NCBI GenBank assembly: GCA_018398585.1
Contig: JAGTTD010000020.1
Coordinates: 23,036,350 to 23,100,349 of the forward strand
Reading direction: 5' to 3'
Origin: Simmondsia chinensis
Lineage: Eukaryota; Streptophyta; Magnoliopsida; Caryophyllales; Simmondsiaceae
DNA length: 64,000 nucleotides
The translations under genes were made by a program, and so were the position numbers. Position 1 is the stretch's first letter. Every line of letters starts with the position of its first letter. The notes beneath the pieces were generated by a model. It was not told the origin of the DNA. It searched no databases and saw nothing but the letters and a program-made list of their open reading frames with translations. This document shows positions 36,601 through 45,285 of this stretch, piece by piece.

Positions 36601-39600
36601 GCTAAAAAGCATGTGAAGCTTCCTACTGCGACTTGCACTTCAGTGAGTCCAAGAGATTTGCAAAATCCTTCTCCAGAAGCAACTGTAGGATGAAACGACC
36701 TCATGCACCTCCCTTCACAACTGTTAGAGATTACAAGAAACGTTGAGAACAACAAATACCAAAAAGATCCCAAATTAATAAACAACAACAACAACAAACG
36801 CAATGCCTAAGATATTCCAGCCAAGGCAGGGTTTGAAGAGGATGAAATCTATACAGCCTACCCCACACAGTGCTACCCTGAAGGACCCTCAATGTTAATA
36901 AACAACAACAACAGCAAACGCAATGCCTAAGGACCCTCAATGTTAGAGTATAAAACCATTCCTAGACATTCACCTATTAGTTTAAGCTTTTGAGATATGG
37001 TTCCTTGACATGGTATCAAAGCCTTGTTGACTGAGAGGTCACGAGTTCGAATCCCAATAGCTCCCACCCTACATATTAGTATATTAAAAACACAAGGTAC
37101 GAGTGAGTTTGTGCATTATCCACATTCCAAGCTCAGTTGGCATTTGCGTGAGGGCCCATGTCATAAAACATTCCTTGACCTTTACCCATCAGCTGAAGCT
37201 TTTAGAAGAGTTGATTCCTTGACACCCAGTTGGCTCGTGAGTCCTACTAAGCTAACTGGGAATTTAGATTGTAAAGCTTTGCTCCACGCAACCGCAGTGT
37301 TGCTTCTCAGAAAGAGGAAGTGATAAAAATGGATTAAGAAACAACTTAATGACATGCCTAATTTTCATAGCACTAATTTAAATAAAGATGATCTACAGAA
37401 CTTTAAATGTCAATGTGAAAAACACAGCAAATAAGTCAAACCAAAATTTTCAGGCAAGCAAAAGCCAACTTGTAGAACCAATTCAATGGACAATCTCAAC
37501 TAGGAAATAACTAAAAAGACTGCTTACAGAGTTGGACGTTCTGCTCATAAACCAACCAGAAATCGAATTTATTTTTAAAATGGAAAGAACAGAATATAAG
37601 CTAAATAATCCAATGGTCATCAACCAAATGCAGAGAGGTTACACTTCCAGAGCAGCAAGAAAAGACATTCCAATACATGTGTTCAAATATAAAACCATTC
37701 TTGGTTCTTTCACCCATCAGCTTAAGCTTTTGGTTGACTTGGTTCTATGACGTGATATCAAAGCCTTGTTGACTGCACATTCATGAGTTCAAATCCCAAC
37801 AATCTCCCAACCTAACTATTAATATATTTGAAGCACAAGGTATGGGTGGGCATATGCATAATTCACGCTTCAAGTCCAATTGGCATTCGCGTGAGGGAGC
37901 ATGTTAGAGTAGAAAACCATTCTTGGTCCTTCACACATCAGCTTAAGCTTTTGGGTAAGTTGGTTCTTTAACAACTCAAAACTGCCAAATTACTATGACT
38001 TGAAAAACTAAGAAAGAAGCCAGAATGGAGAAGCACAACAAAGGTTAAAATATTAGAGTGTTTCAAGGAAAAAATGAAGTACACGCACCAGAGTATTTCC
38101 CCACCATTATCACAAAAAGCACAACATGTGTCAAAGAGGTCCTCCTCCTCATCCTATTCATTAGAATCACCAAGATCATTTGCAACTTCACCAACCAGAA
38201 ATCGAATTTATTTTTAAATTAAAAGAACAGAATACAAGCTAAATAATCCAATGTTCATCAACCAAATGCAGAGAGGTTACACTTCCTGAGTAGCAAGAAA
38301 AGACATTCCAATACATGTGTTCAAATATAAAACCATTCTTGGTTCTTTCACCCATCAGCTTAAGCTTTTGGGTGAGTTGGTTCTATGACGTGATATCAAA
38401 GCCTTGTTGACTACACATTCACGAGTTTGAATCCCAACAATCCCCCAACCTAACTATTAATATATTTGAAGCACAAGGTATGGGTGGGCATGTGCATAAT
38501 TCACGCTTCAAGTCCAATTGGCATTCGCGTGAGGGAGCATGTTAGAGTATAAAACCATTCTTGGTCCTTGACCCATCAGCTTAAGCTTTGGGTAAGTTGG
38601 TTCTTTGACAACTCAAAACTGCCAAATTACTATGACTTGAAAAACTAAGAAAGAAGCCAGAATGGAGAAGCACAACAAAGGTTAAAATATTAGAGTGTTT
38701 CAAGAAAAAAATGAAGTACACGCACTAGAGTATTTTCCCACCATTATCACAAAAAGCACAACATGTGTCAAAGAGGTCCTCCTCCTCATCCGATTCATTA
38801 AAATCACCAAGATCATTTGCAACTTCATCGACTATAAAATCTTGTTTCTTTTTCCCTTGATCACTCTGCCAGACAAATTGGGGAATGCTATTAGGGCCAC
38901 CCACAAAAACCGAACCCTATATTGAAACAGTAATGACAAAATGCAATTGCAAGAAAACAATTTGAACACCGGAATTTATGTGGAAGGGGAACAACAAAAC
39001 TCACTATATAAATTGAAGATTGCAATTCTTGCAAACACTACACTAGCACAAGAAGGCTCATTTATAGGCCATTCATCATTGTAACACCCTTGAAGCTCAA
39101 TCATCACTATGAACCACTAAATGTCCCATAAAAATTGACCCAAGAAATCAAGCCATGATGTGCAGAGACCATCAGTCTCTATGGCATAAGTAAGAAAAGG
39201 GCTATATAAGAATATTGAATGCACTGACCTTGTAATGTGTTTTTTTCTTGCTAGGGTGCTCTGAGAGAAACCCAAGTATGTACTGCCCAAGAAGCTCACA
39301 ATAAATATAATGATTATTCAATAAACATTCTTGGTAGGGTTTGTCTGATACAGTTTTCTATTTATAATTTTTGGTTTTTGAAATTCAAAACTAGATTTTG
39401 AAAACAATTTTTCCTTGTTTTGGTATCATGTTTTCAGTTTTCACTACAAATGGGAAAAACTGAAAACAAAAAGAAAAAAAAATATCAGAAAAAATCGTTT
39501 TCAGATATGGGTTTAAGCTTGGAAAAAAAACCAAAATTAGAATTAGAAAACGATAGCAAACAAACCCTAAGCAAACATGAAAACAAGAGAAGAAGCATAA

Positions 39601-40033
39601 CCAATGGTACTTATGCTTTGCTTTCATCTACTCATCCAATCCCCTATTAGACAAATATCTGAACAAGTTGTCTCAACAAAGCTGTCATGATTTGAGCTAA
39701 TTGGGGTTAAATTCCATCAAAAATGGCCAACTTCAGGTTGAATTTACTTGATTGACAATCAAAAGCCATTGAAATCCGCAAAATTCTGCTTAAAATGAAT
39801 AGGTTAGATAATTACTTTTCAAACTTGGTTTTGGCGGGAAAGTTAAGTACTAGCCGTTAGAGCCTTTGGTGCCTATTTTCTGTTTTTTTTTTTTCTGATA
39901 TTTTTCTGTTTTACTTCATTCTTTTGCTATTTTATTCCCTTGTAGTCTCTATATAAAGGATCTCAACCCTCATTTGTACGCACTTCTATGCAAATTAATC
40001 AACGAAATTGTTGAATTCAATTCATAATTCTCC

Positions 40034-40070
<37 letters not shown>

Positions 40071-41218
40071 CCTCTCTCTCTCTCTTGATTCTTCTTCTTT
40101 CTCCCTCTTTCTGATTTCTCTTCTGAAGTCTCCCTCAATTCTCCTTTTTCTCCCTCATTCTCTGTCTTCTATGCTCGAAGACGAATGTTTTGGCCTAAAA
40201 AACTTGGTGGGCTCATAACAGAAGTCATGATTTAAAATAGCATTAGTGAAAAAATACCTCCCATTTCTCCAAGTCTCGGTCATTTTCTGCAGCATCTCTA
40301 ATGAGCACAATGTGATCCGTTATATCAAGTTCAGAAGGTTGAAACTCATATAAGCTGGAAGCATTTAAAAGTGATTATTAGCCCCATATAGACTCAAAGG
40401 GCTTATGTATGATAAAACATTGTTAAATTACATATTAATATTCTAAGGTTTGGTGTATTAATTTTTTAGTTCATCAAATTGTGAAATAACCTTTTAGTTT
40501 GAGAGTTTGTTTATTTCATAAAATAATCCAAATGACAGTGTGTAAAGGCGTAAAAGAGGCACTATTTGTAGGTAAACCCACCCATTCCCTTCTTCCTCTC
40601 ATCCTACACATGCACTGCAATGTAGTGACATTGCTAATAAAGAAAAGTTGGATGAGAAGCCTATTTTACATCTTTATACACCGCCATTTGGACTATTTTA
40701 TTAAATACATGCAGCTTTTGGACAAAATATTGTATCACAAAGTTTATAAATTAAATAATTAATACATCAAACCTGGGGAAAATATATGGCCATATACTAT
40801 ACACAAACCTGAAAGCCCTTGACAAGTGGGTCCAAACAGCTTCACCTGGTGTCGTGGGATTGCATTTAACAAAGTGAAGGTAGTAAATAGTGATCAATAT
40901 TGTCCTAACTGCAGCAGCAAAGACCTTTTTGGGCTTAATAAGTTTGATCCAGTGCTTCCCTTTGCAGAGCACTAAAATCTCAGGTTGTACATAGGAAAGT
41001 TCATATTTCCATGCCATGACTTGCTTGTATATCCTTTGAAGGCCACCATCACAAAACCCAGTTAAAAATATCTGCGACTTCATGCTACCAATGCTTTCCC
41101 CCTCGCCCCGGTATAGGGGTAAACAAGCAAATGAAATGTGCAGGTTGTCATTATCAAGAAACTCGTAGTCTGTTATAGTATGTGGAAGAAACTCTCCCTC
41201 TTCATCAGAAGATGCCAT
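18882..41218 (-). CDS. EDM2: EDM2-like PHD-finger chromatin regulator, interrupted by an in-frame stop
   Basis: EDM2 in Arabidopsis is a nuclear PHD-finger protein that reads histone marks and controls silencing and mRNA 3'-end choice of genes with heterochromatic introns. Coding exons, all in phase: 40809-41218, 40258-40354, 39229-39282, 38726-38865, 36633-36720, 36117-36215, 34475-34716, 33619-33702, 32876-33074, 32003-32202, 30711-30855, 29864-29965, 29008-29100, 22443-22484, 21848-21958, 20716-20787, 19860-19978, 19730-19793, 18885-19055. The start is ATG at 41218 ([10 protein letters not shown]). Residues 1-170 are the conserved N-terminal region. About 220-380 holds Cys/His clusters typical of the EDM2 PHD fingers ([47 protein letters not shown]). 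About 600-845 is methyltransferase-like ([26 protein letters not shown]). TAA at codon 694 would end the protein early, and the long C-terminal region seen in Arabidopsis EDM2 is not found. Family assignment is strong; whether this copy works is unknown. Confidence 0.85.
19160..19335 (-). mobile_element. solo LTR of TRIM-1, diverged
   Basis: Contains the TRIM-1 LTR landmarks on the minus strand (ACTTTATATGTGAGTC, GTTGTAGGAAAGGAG, GGTTTTACAATGAAATT). Lies in the second-last EDM2-like intron. Confidence 0.5.
20065..20270. repeat. short fold-back repeat in an EDM2-like intron
   Basis: Ends GAGCGTGTTTGGGCTAGG and TTTAGCCAAACAAACCC are inverted. Similar end style to 18465-18755. Confidence 0.45.
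21160..21440. repeat. CTCAAG/GAGCTC-rich interspersed repeat
   Basis: Repeated words CAAGCTCAAGC, GGCTCAG and GAGCCTACAAGCC. Same family as 55300-55745 and 59950-60355. Lies in an EDM2-like intron. Confidence 0.5.
21541..21793 (-). mobile_element. 5S-rRNA-derived SINE, subtype B
   Basis: On the minus strand GGTTCATTTATCAGGC, GGATCTCATTAGAACTTCGA, A-box GTTAAGTGTGCTTGGG, C-box TGACCTCCTGGAAAGTCC, GTTGCCAACCCTATGAGG, the 3' module and a (GTT)n tail. Inserted in the EDM2-like intron only 55 bp upstream of the exon holding the premature stop, in the gene's own orientation. Confidence 0.85.
21872..21874 (-). other. in-frame TAA in the EDM2-like methyltransferase-like exon
   Basis: Exon 21848-21958 reads in phase with MTase-like sequence on both sides ([13 protein letters not shown] before, NYDLFQTK after), with TAA at codon 694 where EDM2 proteins have Lys or similar. 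An AAA to TAA change would explain it. The exon is 111 nt, so skipping it keeps the frame. Confidence 0.8.
22225..22336 (-). mobile_element. TRIM-1 LTR fragment
   Basis: Minus-strand TTGCACATGTGAGTTCC, AATTGTAACAGAGAAG and GGCTACTTCACCTAATTGC match the TRIM-1 LTR. Lies in an EDM2-like intron. Confidence 0.5.
22525..23225. repeat. hAT-like GGATTTGGAT-rich repeat with a SINE tail inside
   Basis: Starts TTAGACCTGGCAATGGATC and ends AACCCATTGCCTGTTAGG, which are inverted. The interior is dominated by GGATTTGGAT/ATCCAAATCC words. At 22910-22942 it holds only the extreme 3' end of a 5S-type SINE (GGCACCGGGACTG plus a TTG run). Confidence 0.5.
23350..23824 (+). repeat. copia left LTR
   Basis: 475 bp; the first base pair has decayed to TA (TATTAGGAAAATG) where the right LTR has TG. 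Ends GCACA. Carries GATCGATCGG palindromes near 23408-23510 and a TATATATAC motif near 23526. Relative to the right LTR it has an extra block near 23750-23790. Confidence 0.9.
23828..23840 (+). other. copia primer-binding site
   Basis: TGGTATCAGAGTC follows the LTR after a short spacer. It is one base off the usual initiator tRNA-Met complement TGGTATCAGAGCC. Confidence 0.75.
23861..24577 (+). pseudogene. copia gag, frameshifted
   Basis: A 238-codon frame with copia capsid-type sequence (a UBN2-like gag region). The CCHC zinc knuckle, C-x2-C-x4-H-x4-C at 24547-24588, lies in a different frame, so there is an indel near 24500, likely at the A-run. An in-frame TAG at 24709-24711 separates the knuckle from the protease. 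Confidence 0.85.
24736..25218 (+). pseudogene. copia protease and pre-integrase region, broken
   Basis: An Asp-Ser-Gly protease active-site motif is followed about 130 codons later by the GAG-pre-integrase motif (LWHIRLGH). The frame ends in TGA at 25216-25218. Between there and about 25490 the integrase zinc and core start are scattered over several frames with stops. Confidence 0.8.
25493..26140 (+). pseudogene. copia integrase C-terminal part, broken
   Basis: Holds the second integrase Asp in RTDNG and the downstream Glu region ([10 protein letters not shown]). Interrupted by TGA at 25865-25867 and TAG at 26138-26140 in the same frame. Confidence 0.8.
26141..26992 (+). pseudogene. copia reverse transcriptase, broken
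   Basis: A 283-codon segment with the [10 protein letters not shown] region, [10 protein letters not shown] and the YVDD catalytic box near 26860. Ends with TGA at 26990-26992, in frame with the following segment at 27011. Confidence 0.9.
27148..27819 (+). pseudogene. copia RNase H end of pol
   Basis: Carries SAVGSIMY, the DSDYGGD box, STTEAEYMA and the [10 protein letters not shown] box of copia RNase H. It is in a different frame from the reverse transcriptase segment, so an indel lies near 27150. Confidence 0.9.
27907..28361 (+). repeat. copia right LTR
   Basis: 455 bp, TGTTAG to GCACA, preceded by the purine-rich GGTGGAGATT. It lacks a block present in the left LTR and has an extra short GC-rich insert near 28065-28080, besides many point changes, so the insertion is not recent. 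Confidence 0.9.
28495..28960 (+). repeat. possible solo LTR or LTR fragment
   Basis: A TATA-like CCTATAAAAACTCC near 28765 and a following leader-like segment ending GTTTCAATCCCGCATCAATA resemble gypsy-type LTRs. Ends not defined. Confidence 0.3.
29129..29470. repeat. Stowaway-like MITE end, split by a SINE
   Basis: TACTCCCTCTGTTGCAAAAT is the typical start of Stowaway/mariner-type plant MITEs. A 5S SINE at 29169-29411 has inserted in it. The other end is not clear. Confidence 0.4.
29169..29411 (-). mobile_element. 5S-rRNA-derived SINE, subtype A, full length
   Basis: Perfect 19-bp duplication AATCATCACCTTTTTAAAA at 29150-29168 and 29412-29430. Minus strand: AAGAGGGTACTGACACGC, CGGATCTCATTAGAACTCCG, A-box, C-box, 3' module. 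It sits about 70 bp upstream of the 3' splice site of EDM2-like exon 29008-29100. Confidence 0.9.
30000..30215. repeat. fold-back repeat (GTTTGGTAT family)
   Basis: GATTTGGTATGGTTTTCAGT start and AAAACTACAAATAGACCATG end; the arms pair. Relatives at 39330, 50165, 51440, 51750 and 59165. Confidence 0.45.
30642..30674. repeat. (AT)n microsatellite
   Basis: Run of AT units followed by GCACGCGCGCAC, inside an EDM2-like intron close to the exon at 30711-30855. Confidence 0.9.
31150..31760. repeat. hAT-like or diverged repeat with GGGTTGGGTT words
   Basis: TTAGAGCCGGAAAAATTTTA start; interior GGGTTGATT and GGGTTGGGTTAG words similar to other TGACCC-type repeats here. Ends uncertain. Confidence 0.35.
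31805..32000 (+). mobile_element. solo LTR of TRIM-1
   Basis: AAGGACTCCACGTGTGAG to AATTTAACA, with the landmarks GTAGGTTACTTCACTT and CCAACTCCGTGGGTC. It is about full LTR length and runs up to the border of EDM2-like exon 32003-32202, where it supplies the sequence just after the 5' splice site. Confidence 0.7.
32225..32560. repeat. interspersed repeat (GGAAAATATTTTC family)
   Basis: Contains TAGAAAATATTTTCTCC and GGGAAAGTCAATTTC as in the copies at 50790, 53235, 54620 and 57500. No ORF. Confidence 0.4.
33078..33535 (+). mobile_element. TRIM-2 tandem copy (three LTR-like segments)
   Basis: Three LTR-like segments (about 33105, 33305 and 33495) alternate with two internal segments holding primer-site-like TTGTCACACTCT or TGGTAACAAAGCC and B-box-like AGGTCAAGAGTTTCAA. 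Such LTR-internal-LTR-internal-LTR chains arise by recombination. Lies in an EDM2-like intron. Confidence 0.6.
33875..34165. repeat. interspersed repeat with GGCCGG ends
   Basis: GAGCCGGCCAAGCCTCC start and CTCAAGACCGGCCTGTG end are inverted. Relatives at 3410, 60690 and 62470. EDM2-like intron. Confidence 0.5.
35709..36056 (+). mobile_element. LTR plus primer-binding site, truncated element
   Basis: TGTTGGGTCATGTG to GATTCTAACA (333 bp, TG...CA), then TGGTATCAGAGCC at 36044-36056, the exact tRNA-Met primer site. A TATATATACA motif lies near 35820. Sequence after the primer site is lost. EDM2-like intron. Confidence 0.7.
36780..36940 (-). mobile_element. SINE, 5S-less subtype C, with duplicated tail
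   Basis: The minus strand carries AGGGTCCTTCAGGGTAGC, GTAGGCTGTATAGATTTC, CTTGGCTGGAATATCTTAGG and a (GTT)n tail. The tail block CGCAATGCCTAAG plus (AAC)n occurs twice, at about 36782 and 36902. EDM2-like intron, next to exon 36633-36720. Confidence 0.6.
36941..37224 (+). mobile_element. TRIM-2 retroelement, complete
   Basis: LTRs of about 70 bp (36941-37010 and 37159-37224) begin TGTTAGAG or TGTCATAA and end CCTTGACA. After the left LTR comes TGGTATCAAAGCC, then GGTCACGAGTTCGAATCCCA, which looks like a polymerase III B box; before the right LTR comes GAGGGCCCA. No ORF. Lies in an EDM2-like intron. Confidence 0.75.
37552..38827. repeat. tandem duplication of about 638 bp including part of an EDM2-like exon
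   Basis: Copies 37552-38190 and 38191-38827 are highly similar. Each contains a TRIM-2 copy and, at its right end, the 3' part of the first PHD exon with its 5' splice site. Transcription runs right to left, so the right copy belongs to the real exon and the left copy lies in the intron. Confidence 0.85.
38089..38190 (-). pseudogene. duplicated partial PHD exon with a stop
   Basis: Matches the 3' part of exon 38726-38865 through the splice donor (CTCTG followed by GTGCGTG). It has TAG at 38154-38156 and no 3' splice site of its own. Its last coding dinucleotide (TG, giving Cys) differs from the used exon (TA, giving Tyr). Confidence 0.8.
38938..39110 (-). repeat. LTR-like fragment
   Basis: Minus-strand CACATAAATTCCGGTGTTC and the neighbouring leader-like sequence resemble the LTR at 35709 (ACGTAAATTCCGGTGTTA). 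Lies in an EDM2-like intron. Confidence 0.4.
39330..39580. repeat. fold-back repeat (GTTTGGTAT family)
   Basis: AGGGTTTGTCTGATACAG start and GATAGCAAACAAACCCTAA end, inverted. EDM2-like intron. Confidence 0.5.
40035..40079. repeat. 45-bp C homopolymer
   Basis: An uninterrupted C run followed by (CT)n in an EDM2-like intron. The length may be unreliable in sequencing. Confidence 0.9.
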
Positions 41219-41409
41219 CAAGTATCCACCAAGAGACTGCACATTAAGTACGCATTGAATTAATAAGCTGACCCAGGTCAAACAATTGAATAAATTTTGG
41301 ATTATGGTAAGGTAGAGGGCAAATATGGTAGGGAGTAAGAGAAAATTTTGTATGTTCACTCATTGGGCAGGGCACTTTTAGCAGTTATCATAAGCGCCCT
41401 CCTTACATT

Positions 41410-41970
41410 TCAAATCGATATGACAAGGGGTTGACCCTAATCACAACCCATTCAAACTGCCTATATAGATGGGTTGATACAGGGTGATAAGATAGACGAG
41501 TTGGTCAAGTCGGAAAAAAAAATTAAAAAAAAAAAAATCTCTGATAGCTGGAACCACTCAGTTGTCTCATGGACGGATCAAGTTGAGACAGATCAACAAT
41601 TAGACACAGGTCAAATCCAAGTGGATCTACTTGGTCAAATCTAGGAGAGATCTAGTGGGTTAGAACCGAGTTAAAAACATTAAATAAAAAAGGGAAAATT
41701 CAAAGAGTTGTTGGGATTAAGGGCTAAAAGGCTGTAAATATGGCAGAGTACGGCTCTATCAATGTTTTAGAAAAATGGTCCAAATTTTCTAACTAAACGG
41801 GTTCAACTCATGTGAGACCTATTTCAACAAAGCAGCAAACAACTTGTCACCCGCCACAAACCCAATTTGAACCAACCTGCCCTACACACTGGTCAAAATG
41901 GGTCTCTATTTCCACATGTCGGGATGGGGCAGGTTGCAGGTCAGGCCAGTGGGTAGACTTGACCCATCAG
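41410..41970. repeat. GGGTTGA/TCAACCC-rich repeat
   Basis: Words such as GATGGGTTGATACAGGG, GGTCAAATC and TGACCCATCAGCC; style of the TGACCC repeats elsewhere. It occupies the leader intron just upstream of the first coding exon of the EDM2-like gene. Confidence 0.4.
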
Positions 41971-42961
41971 CCACCTCTAGTAAAATATAGAGAAATCATA
42001 CTCATAATCGATGCAATTGACTGTAGAATGAAACAATAAGAAGAATCTATCTTGTGAATGATAAAACTGGAATACAATAAAACATGAACCCATAGCATCA
42101 AACAATTGTAACACCCACTGCACTAAAATGTGCACTAATACATGCAGGTCATATAATTCTTTAATGTACGTTGTTCTATATTTATACTAGACTATTTTAC
42201 GTCCAAGCACTAAAAAGTGTACAGCCAAAATACAAAGTTTTCTAAATGCCAACATAAGTTGTCATAGAAAATGCTCCAATTTTAAAACCCAAAGTAGTAT
42301 CTGTATTACATATGAAAGTAGCAATATCCAAGTCCAAATCTAATCACCAATCAGTTTGCCTATGGCAAGTGAATATTTGGTAGAAAGTATTCATTATCAT
42401 TTATATAATTTGCTTGTATGAGTAAATAGCAAGAGTAATCTAAGAAGAAAACCTTTTTCCCTTCTAGGACCAAAATGTCTTTCTTCCACTCCAACCGAGT
42501 GAAAATGAGCCAAACTCTAACTAGTACATAAGCAAGCATAATGACATTACAAACTAAGTCTTATCAATAGTCATATGATACCAGAACAATACTAGTGCAG
42601 ACAAATGAAAGGTTCTATATCACCCTAATCCTCAGACACCTTCACCTACAATGATCAAAGTTTTATGATTATCCTATCGTACCCAAATTATTTACTTGTA
42701 ACTATTCAATATTCTTATAAAAAAAATTGATCAAATCATACTCTTAACGGCATAGACATAAAACAATAAGTAGTATATTCTCCATCTCATTCTTGAATAT
42801 TGAAAGTAAACACTTACTCTACACATACCTTTACAGCTTCTCATTGGGATACATTAGCCTAAAGCACAGCTAGTCTATTTCTAGTCTTTGATTCGTCATT
42901 ACCAACATTTAAGCCTTCAATACACAGTTTTTTTTTTCCTTAACACCCAATACACACAGTT

Positions 42962-43217
42962 AATGCTCATTTACCAGGCACTAATGCACCAGATTCCATT
43001 AGAACTCCGATGTTAAGCGTGCTTGGGCAAGAGTAGTATCAGAATGGGTGACTTCCTAGGAAGTCCTCATGTTGCCAACCCTATAAGGTTAGAAGTCTTC
43101 GAAAATAGCCTCTTGACGTGGTTACACTCTGAAGGGGTAAAGTTATGTACAACCACCCCCCAAACCCTGCTTAGGTGGGAGCCCTTGAGGCACTTCGTCT
43201 GATGTTATTGTTGTTGT
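42962..43217 (+). mobile_element. 5S-rRNA-derived SINE, subtype B, full length
   Basis: Perfect 17-bp duplication ACCCAATACACACAGTT at 42945-42961 and 43218-43234. CTCATTTACCAGGCACTAAT then GCACCAGATTCCATTAGAAC covers the 5S start more completely than any other copy here; then A-box, C-box, 3' module and tail. Lies in the EDM2-like leader intron, antisense to the gene. Confidence 0.92.
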
Positions 43218-43601
43218 ACCCAATACACACAGTTGAAAACATTAATAAACATTCTTAACTTGGTAAACAAACAGCAACTCTTTTCTTAGTAAGCAAGCAT
43301 TATTAGGAATTTAAGAAAATTTGAACCCGGAAAAAAAAATTTTTTTTTTTTTTTTGAAGACCACTCAACTGTAATAGGGTTTTTACCAGTAAGCCTAGGG
43401 CTTCATGGGCAACAAGTAATAACTCACCAATGCGAGAAATTCTAAACCCATTATAGGCTTACCTCCACCCCTAGATTGCCTAGTTGTGATATGGACCAAA
43501 ATATGAAAATAAGCAGACAATCTAATTAGGGTAGATTTTAATATTATATATATTCTTCGACATTTTCTCATATTTATGTCTGGGTACCAATAGACTAAAG
43601 C

Positions 43602-44020
43602 TATATTTGGTTTAGTTTTTTAATAGCTTAAAGTTGTGAAAAAGCTCTTTTAATTATAATGCTTATGTTTGGTTAATAGAAAAATCCTTTTATAACTAAA
43701 TAGAAAAAAATGCAAAACTGAATCCTTGTCACGGCTTATTTTAGAAAAGTTTTTTCAAAAGAATATATTAGTATTAAATCTTAAACACTAGACCTACATT
43801 TACTTGTTTTTACCACCCCTTTTACCCACATGGGTCACTATACTCACCACTCTTTATTACTATCACCAACTATTATCATAATCCTTTTCTACCTACTATT
43901 ATTAATTAATTTATATTATTAAGTTATTTTTGTGACCATAACAAACAAGTGTTTTTTTCTAAACTTGTATTCAAACATTTTATTTTATAAAAAAGATTTC
44001 AATGTATTGTGTAACCAAAT
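43602..44020. repeat. fold-back repeat
   Basis: TATATTTGGTTTAGTTTTT start and GTGTAACCAAATGCTTC end, with A/T-rich arms. Leader intron. Confidence 0.4.
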
Positions 44021-44479
44021 GCTTCACTCTGACCTCTTAGACAACAAGTAATAACTCACCAATGGGAGAAACACAACCAATTATTGGCTTCCCTCAAGCC
44101 CCAGATTGCCGAACTGAGGGTTTAAAAACAATAAAAGATGAAGTTCTATGTCTTGGGCTTCTCGTGTGAAGCCTGATTTTATACTGTTATAAATCAAGTC
44201 TATCAACAAGATTTTGATACCATACCAAGAAACTATTTGTTCTAAAAGCTTTAGCCAATAGGTGAAAGTTCAAGAATAATTTTATACTAACACCTTGAGA
44301 TAAAGTGTCGAAATCAAAATGAAAGTAACAATGGAGAAACAAAATGAACACTCAAAAGACTAACACACCACCAACATTGACAATCGTCTTCAAAGCATGA
44401 TAAACATTCAAATCCAATCAACAAAATAAAAAATACCAAAAATAAAGGAATAAAAGAGTAAAAATTAATACATGTAGTG

Positions 44480-45074
44480 AGTTCCTAACAAAGACTTGGA
44501 TAGCGGTTACAATATGCAACTAAACAACAAATTCCACAATCCTCCTGAAAAATATCATAAATATTCAACCAAAAAAGCAAAACAAACCAAAAAACAAAAA
44601 TATCAAAAATAAAGGGAAAAATAGAGCAACAATGTTGAGGAACCAACTATCCAATAGTAGTTTATACTGTAAGACTAATAAATATTCAAATCCAAAAAAA
44701 ATAATAATAATAATTATCAAAAATGAAAGAATAAAAAGAGTAATAATACATATAGTGAGTTCCCAAACAAAGACTCAAATGGCTGCAGTTACAATATTCA
44801 ACCAAAACACAAAATCCACAATCATCCTCGAAATATCATATAAACATTCAACCAAAAGAAATAAAAACAAACACAAAAAATATCAAAAATGGAGTAAATA
44901 TACAATAATACTTGTCAGTTTCAGAATCAAATGGCCATTACTACATTCAACCAAAACGCAAAATCCGCAATCATCCTCAAAATATCATATAAACATTCAA
45001 TCAAAAAACCAAAAATAAACACAAAAAATTATCAAAAAAGAGGAGCAATACAACAATACAAATAGAATTCGTAC
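44480..45074. repeat. irregular tandem repeats in the EDM2-like leader intron
   Basis: About four units of 145-280 bp share GTGAGTTCCCAAACAAAGAC or a variant, CAACCAAAACACAAAATCCA, CAATCATCCTC and ATATCATATAAACATTCAA. The last unit abuts the proposed 5' splice site (GTACCTGAACAAAGAC on the plus strand), so the units look like copies of the exon 1-intron 1 border. Confidence 0.6.
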
Positions 45075-45235
45075 CTGAACAAAGACTAGAATGAAATTTT
45101 TCTAGCAAATGATCGAATTGTTATACACAAAATCACAGAGAGAAATTTGTGGAAGTGTGAGAGTGTAATTTTTGGATGAAGAAAAAATAAATTGAAAGAT
45201 CAAAATGGAGAGAGAGTGAGAGAGAAATGGGCACT
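45075..45235 (-). other. proposed untranslated first exon of the EDM2-like gene
   Basis: On the minus strand a CT-rich leader ends CTTTGTTCAG and is followed by GTACGAATTC, a good 5' splice site. The partner 3' splice site is TGCAG at 41237-41241, 18 bp before the ATG at 41218. Intron 1 would be about 3.8 kb. Inferred from sequence only. Confidence 0.5.
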
Positions 45236-45261
45236 GTAGAAAAGTGTCAGTTGTACGCGTC

Positions 45262-45273
45262 TCTATATATATA
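45262..45273 (-). promoter_or_regulatory. TATA box for the EDM2-like gene
   Basis: TATATATATAG on the minus strand, about 30 bp upstream of the CT-rich leader. A C-run and (CT)n lie immediately further upstream. Confidence 0.5.
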
Positions 45274-45283
45274 GAGAGAGAGA

Positions 45284-45285
<2 letters not shown>

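Noticed and set aside
38726..38728. TAG at the end of the first PHD exon as a nonsense codon
   Set aside because: Only TA belongs to the exon; the G starts the GTGCGT donor. Joined to the next exon the codon reads Tyr and the frame stays open.
44632..45018. 128-codon plus-strand ORF
   Set aside because: Lys/Asn-rich reading of AT-rich tandem repeats in the leader intron of the EDM2-like gene.
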